Assembly: GCA_050250695.1 (NCBI GenBank)
Contig: JBFWOE010000054.1
Coordinates: 1 to 17,587, forward strand
Length of the DNA stretch: 17,587 nucleotides
DNA from: Ga0077527 sp050250695
GTDB taxonomy: Bacteria; Pseudomonadota; Gammaproteobacteria; Burkholderiales; SG8-41
Direction: 5' to 3'
Part shown: positions 13,446 through 17,587 of the stretch, one piece after another
Layout of the letters: each line of letters starts with the position of its first letter
How positions within the stretch are numbered: the first letter of the stretch is position 1
The notes under the pieces: model-generated
What the model was told of the DNA's origin: nothing
Seen by the model: the letters and a program-made list of their open reading frames with translations, nothing else
The model's database searches: none
Program-made: the position numbers and the translations under genes

Positions 13446-15377
13446 ATGTCCGTCGCCCGCGCACTGAAGGGATTGATCGTCGCCATTGCGGTCGGCATGT
13501 CGATCTATCACCTGACCATCGCCTTCATCGGCGCCCCGCAGCAGCTGTTCTTCCGCAGCACCCACCTGCTGTTCGCGCTGGCGCTGGTGTTCCTGATGTA
13601 CCCCAGCTTCCGCAGCAAGGCCCCCGCGGAAGGCGCGATCCGCGACGACGCCGGCGGCATCATCGGCGGCGCCGGGCAGGAAACGCCCGTCGCCTCATGG
13701 TGGGACTGGATCCTGATCGCCCTGTCCTGCGTCACCATCGGCTATGTCTGGGCCAATCACGAACACCTGCTGACACGTTTCGTGTTCGTCGACGACCCGA
13801 CCGCCACCGAGCTGGTGCTCGGAGGCATTTTCACCTTCATCGTGCTCGAGGCCACGCGCCGCATCATCGGCTGGGCGCTGCCGGTCACCGCGGTCATTTT
13901 CCTCGGCTACGCCTTCTTCGTCGCCAAGACGCGGCCCGAGCAGATCATCGAAATCATGTACCTCACCACCGAGGGCATCTTCGGCGGCACCCTCGGGGTG
14001 TCGGCGGCGTACGTGATCATGTTCGTGCTGTTCGGCGCCTTCATGGAACGCACAGGCATCGGCCGGCTGTTCATGGATTTCGCGCTCGCGCTGACCGGCC
14101 ACACCGCCGGCGGTCCGGGCAAGGTCGCGGTGGTGAGTTCCAGCCTGTTCGGCACGGTGTCGGGCAGCGCGGTCGCCAACGTGCTGGTTGACGGCCCGAT
14201 CACCATCCCGCTGATGAAACGCACCGGTTTCCGCCCGCCCTTCGCCGCCGCGGTGGAATCGGTCGCCTCCACCGGCGGCCAGATCATGCCGCCGATCATG
14301 GGTGCCGCGGCCTTCGTGATGGCCGAATTCCTCGCCGTCAGCTATTTCCAGGTGACGATGTGGGCGATCATCCCCGCGGTGCTGTATTTCCTTGCCGTGT
14401 TCTGCGCCGTGCATTTCGAATCCAAGCGCGTCGGCCTGCTCGGCCTGCCCAAGGCGGAATGCCCGCGCCTGGGCCAGGTGATGCGCGAACGCGGCCACCT
14501 GTTCATCCCGCTGGTGACCATCCTCTTCGGCCTGATGGCCGGCTACAGCGCGCCGCTGTGCGCGCTGGCGGGCACGCTGATGTGCGTGCCGGTGGCGATG
14601 ATGCGCAAATCGACGCGCAAGGACATCAACCTCGGCACCATCTTCAGCGCGCTCGAGGAAGGCGCGAAGAATTCGATCGCCGTGGCGCTCGCCTGCGCCT
14701 GCGCCGGCATCGTCATCGGCGTCATCACCCAGACCGGCGCCGCGATCAACTTCACCTCGGTGGTCGTCGCCATGTCGCGCGACATGCTGCCGCTGGCGCT
14801 GCTGCTGACCATGTTCGCGGGCATCATCCTCGGCATGGGCATGCCGACCACGCCGGCCTACATCGTGATGGTGTCGCTGCTGGTGCCGGCGATCATCAAG
14901 CTCGGCGCGATCGCGCCCGCCGCGCACATGTTCGCCTTCTACTTTGCCATCCTCTCGGCAATCACCCCGCCGGTGGCTCTGGCGGTCTACGCCGCAGCCG
15001 GCATCGCCAAGGCGCCGCTGTGGCAGGCCGGCTGGACGGCGGTGCGCGTCGGCGCCGCGGGCTTCATCGTGCCCTTCATGTTCATATTCGAACCCTCGCT
15101 GCTGATGATCGGCGAATGGCACGTGATCCTGCAGTCGTTCACCACCGCCGCGATCGGCACCATCTGCCTCGCCGCCGGCCTGTTCGGCTACCTGTTCCGC
15201 GAGGCACGGATCTGGGAGCGCGCCTTCCTGCTCGGCGCCGCCATCCTGCTGATCAAGCCCGGCCTGGTCACCGACATCGCCGGCGCCGGACTGGTGCTTG
15301 CGGTCGCCGTCAGCCAGCTGGTGATCCGCAAGAACGAACCGCCGCCGGTGCTGGAACGCCCGGTCGCACACCTCTGA
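13446..15377 (+). CDS. TRAP transporter fused permease (TAXI-associated, 4TM plus 12TM)
   Basis: Encodes 643 residues, the usual size for fused permeases of TAXI systems in which the small DctQ-like and large DctM-like subunits are one chain. The first roughly 120 residues contain the small-subunit-like helices; the rest is the DctM-like transporter. Visible signatures are SGSAVANVLVDG from residue 239 and GMGMPTTPAYIVM from residue 463, both typical of substrate- and sodium-site regions in DctM-like proteins. It imports the substrate across the inner membrane using an ion gradient rather than ATP. ATG 13446 has a GGAG ribosome binding site 10 bases upstream, just after the terminator. It is the cognate partner of the receptor gene before it. 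Confidence 0.96.
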   Translation: MSVARALKGLIVAIAVGMSIYHLTIAFIGAPQQLFFRSTHLLFALALVFLMYPSFRSKAPAEGAIRDDAGGIIGGAGQETPVASWWDWILIALSCVTIGYVWANHEHLLTRFVFVDDPTATELVLGGIFTFIVLEATRRIIGWALPVTAVIFLGYAFFVAKTRPEQIIEIMYLTTEGIFGGTLGVSAAYVIMFVLFGAFMERTGIGRLFMDFALALTGHTAGGPGKVAVVSSSLFGTVSGSAVANVLVDGPITIPLMKRTGFRPPFAAAVESVASTGGQIMPPIMGAAAFVMAEFLAVSYFQVTMWAIIPAVLYFLAVFCAVHFESKRVGLLGLPKAECPRLGQVMRERGHLFIPLVTILFGLMAGYSAPLCALAGTLMCVPVAMMRKSTRKDINLGTIFSALEEGAKNSIAVALACACAGIVIGVITQTGAAINFTSVVVAMSRDMLPLALLLTMFAGIILGMGMPTTPAYIVMVSLLVPAIIKLGAIAPAAHMFAFYFAILSAITPPVALAVYAAAGIAKAPLWQAGWTAVRVGAAGFIVPFMFIFEPSLLMIGEWHVILQSFTTAAIGTICLAAGLFGYLFREARIWERAFLLGAAILLIKPGLVTDIAGAGLVLAVAVSQLVIRKNEPPPVLERPVAHL

Positions 15378-15383
15378 CGCGCC

Positions 15384-15389
15384 TATAAT
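15384..15389 (+). promoter_or_regulatory. Putative -10 element of glxR
   Basis: A perfect TATAAT lies 7 bases after the permease stop codon and 62 bases before the glxR start, so glxR probably has its own promoter besides read-through from the transporter genes. A fitting -35 hexamer is not evident. Confidence 0.45.
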
Positions 15390-15409
15390 CGGCAGCACCC
15401 CGTATCCAA

Positions 15410-15427
15410 GCGCGCCTCACGGCGCGC
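15410..15427 (+). other. GC-rich stem-loop in the glxR leader
   Basis: GCGCGCC (15410-15416), loop TCAC, GGCGCGC (15421-15427): a perfect 7-bp stem located 25 bases before the glxR start codon. It is followed by GATCATTTTC, which is too poor in T to be a good intrinsic terminator. It may end or dampen transporter transcription or stabilise the glxR message. Confidence 0.5.
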
Positions 15428-15451
15428 GATCATTTTCAAAAGGAAAACATC

Positions 15452-16339
15452 ATGAGCAACGTCGGCTTCATCGGACTCGGCATCATGGGCAAACCCATGG
15501 CCCTCAACCTGATCAAGGGCGGCCACACCCTTTTCCTCAATTCACGCAGCGGCGTGCCGAAGGAATTGACGGATGCGGGCGGCAAGGCCTGCGCCACAGC
15601 CAAAGATGTGGCTCAGCAGGCCGACATCATCATCACCATGGTGCCGGACACGCCCGACGTCGAAAAAGTGCTGTTCGGCAAGGACGGCGTCGCCGAGGGC
15701 TTGGGCAAAGGCAAGACCGTGGTCGACATGAGCTCGATCTCGCCCATCGCGACGAAAGAATATGCCAATAAAATCAATAAATTAGGATGTGATTACGTCG
15801 ACGCCCCGGTCTCCGGCGGCGAAGTCGGCGCCAAAAATGCGGCACTCACCATCATGTGTGGCGCCCCGCAGGCCGCCTTCGACAAGGTGAAACCCCTGTT
15901 CGAACTGATGGGCAAGAACATCACCCTCGTCGGCGGCAACGGCGACGGCCAGACCTGCAAGGTGTGCAACCAGATCATCGTCGCCCTGAACATCGAAGCC
16001 GTGGCCGAAGCGCTGGTGTTCGCGTCGAAAGCCGGCGCCGATCCCGCGAAAGTGCGTCAGGCCCTGATGGGCGGCTTCGCCGCCTCGCGCATCCTCGAAG
16101 TCCACGGCGAACGCATGATCAAACGCACCTTCGACCCCGGTTTCCGCATCGAACTGCACCAGAAAGACCTCAACCTCGCCCTGCAAGGCGCACGCGCCAT
16201 GGGCGTGTCACTGCCGAATACGGCAACCGCCCAGGAACTGATGAACTCCTGCACCGCCAACGGCGGCGCCAAATGGGACCACTCCGCGCTGGTCAAGGCG
16301 CTGGAGCGGATGGCGAATCATGAAATAACAAAGCAGTAG
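15452..16339 (+). CDS. glxR: Tartronate semialdehyde reductase (2-hydroxy-3-oxopropionate reductase)
   Basis: Encodes 295 residues of the beta-hydroxyacid dehydrogenase family, reducing tartronate semialdehyde to D-glycerate with NAD(P)H. The dinucleotide motif GLGIMG is at 8-13, the substrate motif DAPVSGGEVGA at 117-127 (S121-G122-G123), and the catalytic region GDGQTCKVCNQ holds K170 and N173. Length and C-terminal KDLNLALQGARAMGVSLP match GlxR/GarR. The start has an AAAAGGA ribosome binding site. The gene is downstream of hyi and the TRAP transporter; together with Hyi it handles the tartronate semialdehyde pool. It could equally be called garR. The 3' flank changes to AT-rich DNA within about 40 bases of the stop codon. 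Confidence 0.94.
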   Translation: MSNVGFIGLGIMGKPMALNLIKGGHTLFLNSRSGVPKELTDAGGKACATAKDVAQQADIIITMVPDTPDVEKVLFGKDGVAEGLGKGKTVVDMSSISPIATKEYANKINKLGCDYVDAPVSGGEVGAKNAALTIMCGAPQAAFDKVKPLFELMGKNITLVGGNGDGQTCKVCNQIIVALNIEAVAEALVFASKAGADPAKVRQALMGGFAASRILEVHGERMIKRTFDPGFRIELHQKDLNLALQGARAMGVSLPNTATAQELMNSCTANGGAKWDHSALVKALERMANHEITKQ

Positions 16340-16372
16340 TTAGCCACTTAAGCACCTTGACTTCGCCCTTAT

Positions 16373-17059
16373 ATGAGCAGATCAACGCAGAGCCGTCGTC
16401 CTCGCTCACCATCAGACTTGAAGAGAGAACTACAAGATCAGGTGGCTTTGCTCGAAAATGCATGCAACTCCTATGACTCAGGACTAAAGCCATCAGGAAA
16501 ACATATCGCCCTGATTCTTCGAGTCTTGCTACATCACCATAAACAATCACAATCACTTTTTCAGCAACTAAACCTACGAACAAAACGCTTTTTGGATACA
16601 ACCGAGCCTTTTAACACCAATCTCTTAACACCATATTGCCCGCTCTGTGTTGTTGATGTTATCGGCAGTAATTACATCCCCCTTTGCCTAACGCAATTCC
16701 CATCACCAATGCGATGGATCCCTTTCCCTGAGTGGTGGAACAATTGCGTAGTAAAGGACAACAAAGGGCATTCATTCAGTCGAAGAGAATTAATCTTAAA
16801 TATCGCAGACACCGACGGTGGCGCGCACGACGATCCGGAACTTGATGAAAATTACATGAAGCTATCAAGAGAAAATTCTCTTGGTTGGCATCACGTGGAA
16901 GGCAACTCCATAGACGAAATAATGAAATCACAAGGTTCATCTAGCTCATTCACTGGACCGGAACTCCCTTGCGTTCGTCAGATAGCACATGAAATTTTAG
17001 TCACCCTAAAAACAAAGGCTAAGGATTTTTTATTAATCAAATATGGGGCGGCTTCCTAA
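16373..17059 (+). CDS. Uncharacterised protein, AT-rich gene
   Basis: Encodes 228 residues with no signal peptide and no clear membrane segment, so probably cytoplasmic. The N-terminus is basic (MSRSTQSRRPRSPSDLKREL), then a helical region to about 70, a CPLC motif at 89-92, a tryptophan/proline-rich stretch (RWIPFPEWWNN, 114-124), and a well-formed motif region IADTDGGAHDDPELDENYMKLSRENSLGW (144-172) that reads like a conserved family core. I do not recognise a named family and assign no function. Base composition is far below the neighbours (two lines counted at about 38-40% GC against about 68% in the TRAP permease), with many AAA, AAT, TTA and ATA codons. ATG 16373 lies 33 bases after the glxR stop; no clear ribosome binding site is seen. 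It is probably a recent acquisition. Confidence 0.75.
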   Translation: MSRSTQSRRPRSPSDLKRELQDQVALLENACNSYDSGLKPSGKHIALILRVLLHHHKQSQSLFQQLNLRTKRFLDTTEPFNTNLLTPYCPLCVVDVIGSNYIPLCLTQFPSPMRWIPFPEWWNNCVVKDNKGHSFSRRELILNIADTDGGAHDDPELDENYMKLSRENSLGWHHVEGNSIDEIMKSQGSSSSFTGPELPCVRQIAHEILVTLKTKAKDFLLIKYGAAS

Positions 17060-17120
17060 CTGCCTAATTATTTGATTGTAAGCAAGCGTAGCCGTATGTA
17101 ACGAAGAACTCATAGCCCGC

Positions 17121-17152
17121 GTAGGGTGCATTAAGCGAAGCGCAATACCCCG
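17121..17152. repeat. Short imperfect palindromic intergenic element (REP/MITE-like)
   Basis: GTAGGGTGCATT, then AAGCGAAGCGC, then AATACCCCGC forms an imperfect inverted repeat around an AGCGAAGCG core. From memory, similar GTAGGGTGC...AAGCG...GCACC elements recur between genes in many proteobacterial genomes; this was not searched. It sits in the 174-base gap (17060-17233) between the AT-rich gene and the partial gene at the right edge; nothing else is evident in that gap. Confidence 0.5.
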
Positions 17153-17233
17153 CATGTAAAACTCACGCGACCAGGCCTGCATCCAAAGGCCACCGAACTC
17201 ATAAGTAACCATTTCCGAGCCACCTGACAGTCA

Positions 17234-17587
17234 ATGTCACTACCCGTCTGCCCAAAATTACTGCCTGCAGATCTCGCATTATTGGTAGAAAAATTCGGTG
17301 AAACTTGGGCCGCCTCAAGCATTCGCCCTTCCCCAAAACCCGAAATCCTGAATCATTGGGCCACCCTTGTTCGATCTTGGGCGTCAGACCCAGAACTTCC
17401 ACTGCTTGTCAGAAAACACCGGAACAACCGCGGCTCACAGATCATTCACCTCAGCGGACGGATTTTGATTCCCAGCGACAACAGCGCCGCTCACTGGGCA
17501 TTCACACTGGCCTCCGAGGGTATTCGCCCTACTCTTGATCAAATCAGGTCATGGTTCGAGCAAGACAAAATTCCTGTAGTCATGATC
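17234..17587 (+). CDS. Partial uncharacterised gene running off the window
   Basis: An open frame of 118 codons from ATG 17234 continues past the window end without a stop, beginning MSLPVCPKLLPADLALLVEK. An in-frame TGA at 17225-17227 means translation cannot start further upstream, and ATG 17234 is the first start after it. The visible part includes LPLLVRKHRNN, a serine/histidine-rich middle and AHWAFTLASEGIRPTLDQIR; it shows no signal peptide or membrane helix. GC is about 55% in one line counted, between the AT-rich neighbour and the main genes. I do not recognise the family. No ribosome binding site is obvious, but the length of open frame, the sensible residue composition and the lack of a competing frame support a real gene. 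Same strand as the preceding gene, 174 bases downstream. Confidence 0.6.
   Translation, partial: MSLPVCPKLLPADLALLVEKFGETWAASSIRPSPKPEILNHWATLVRSWASDPELPLLVRKHRNNRGSQIIHLSGRILIPSDNSAAHWAFTLASEGIRPTLDQIRSWFEQDKIPVVMI

Noticed and set aside
13695..15398. 567-codon open frame antisense to the TRAP permease
   Set aside because: Product is rich in His, Arg, Asp and Gly without domain pattern; it is the usual shadow of a GC-rich hydrophobic gene, while the plus strand encodes a clear permease.
16340..17587. Mobile element or defence island with integrase
   Set aside because: No transposase, integrase, terminal repeats, tRNA or recognised defence domain is visible within the window, so only the compositional shift is reported.

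Overview
The window looks like chromosomal DNA of a GC-rich betaproteobacterium (Burkholderiales or Rhodocyclales-like). The basis is indirect: high GC in most genes (about 68% in one line counted in the TRAP permease), the combination of a TAXI-type TRAP transporter, an acyl-CoA hydratase of the mesaconyl-CoA/HTD2 type, a MoxR/VWA pair and an Ada-like protein, and short TATAAT-like promoters placed very close to start codons. No rRNA, tRNA, CRISPR array, integrase or transposase was found.

Left part (1-6019): a TerC-family membrane protein (-) is divergent from a MaoC/HTD2-type acyl-CoA hydratase (+), which runs tail to tail into an ammonium transporter gene amt (-). amt has a well-formed nitrogen-control region: a GG-N10-GC sigma-54 promoter and two NtrC-like dyads 30 bp apart. 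Divergent from amt is an orphan GspE/PilB-type secretion ATPase (+), followed by an Ada-like AraC-HTH/O6-alkylguanine methyltransferase fusion (+).

Centre (5993-11480), all on the minus strand and probably one operon read from right to left: a MocA/MobA-like molybdenum cofactor nucleotidyltransferase, a MoxR/CoxD-like AAA+ ATPase, a membrane diguanylate cyclase with an NMT1-type periplasmic sensor, a CoxE-like VWA protein, and an LDH2-family malate/lactate-type dehydrogenase. The nucleotidyltransferase-MoxR-VWA set resembles the maturation module of molybdenum hydroxylases. The cyclase is wedged between the MoxR and VWA genes and is preceded by an 11-unit degenerate heptanucleotide array that begins exactly at the MoxR stop codon and can fold into a hairpin.

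Right part (11488-16339): reading away from the operon through a shared palindromic -10 element are hydroxypyruvate isomerase (hyi), a TAXI periplasmic receptor, a fused TRAP permease and tartronate semialdehyde reductase (glxR), all (+). The two enzymes belong to glyoxylate/glycerate metabolism and bracket the transporter, which suggests a C2/C3 hydroxy- or oxo-acid substrate. A strong intrinsic terminator lies between receptor and permease.

Right edge (16340-17587): composition drops to about 40% GC across an unnamed 228-residue protein, followed by a short palindromic intergenic repeat and the 5' end of another unrecognised gene that runs off the window. This is the most foreign-looking part. 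No obvious new multi-gene system is proved here. The best candidates for follow-up are the cyclase inserted in the MoxR/VWA operon with its heptad array, the hyi-TRAP-glxR unit, and the AT-rich gene pair at the right end.
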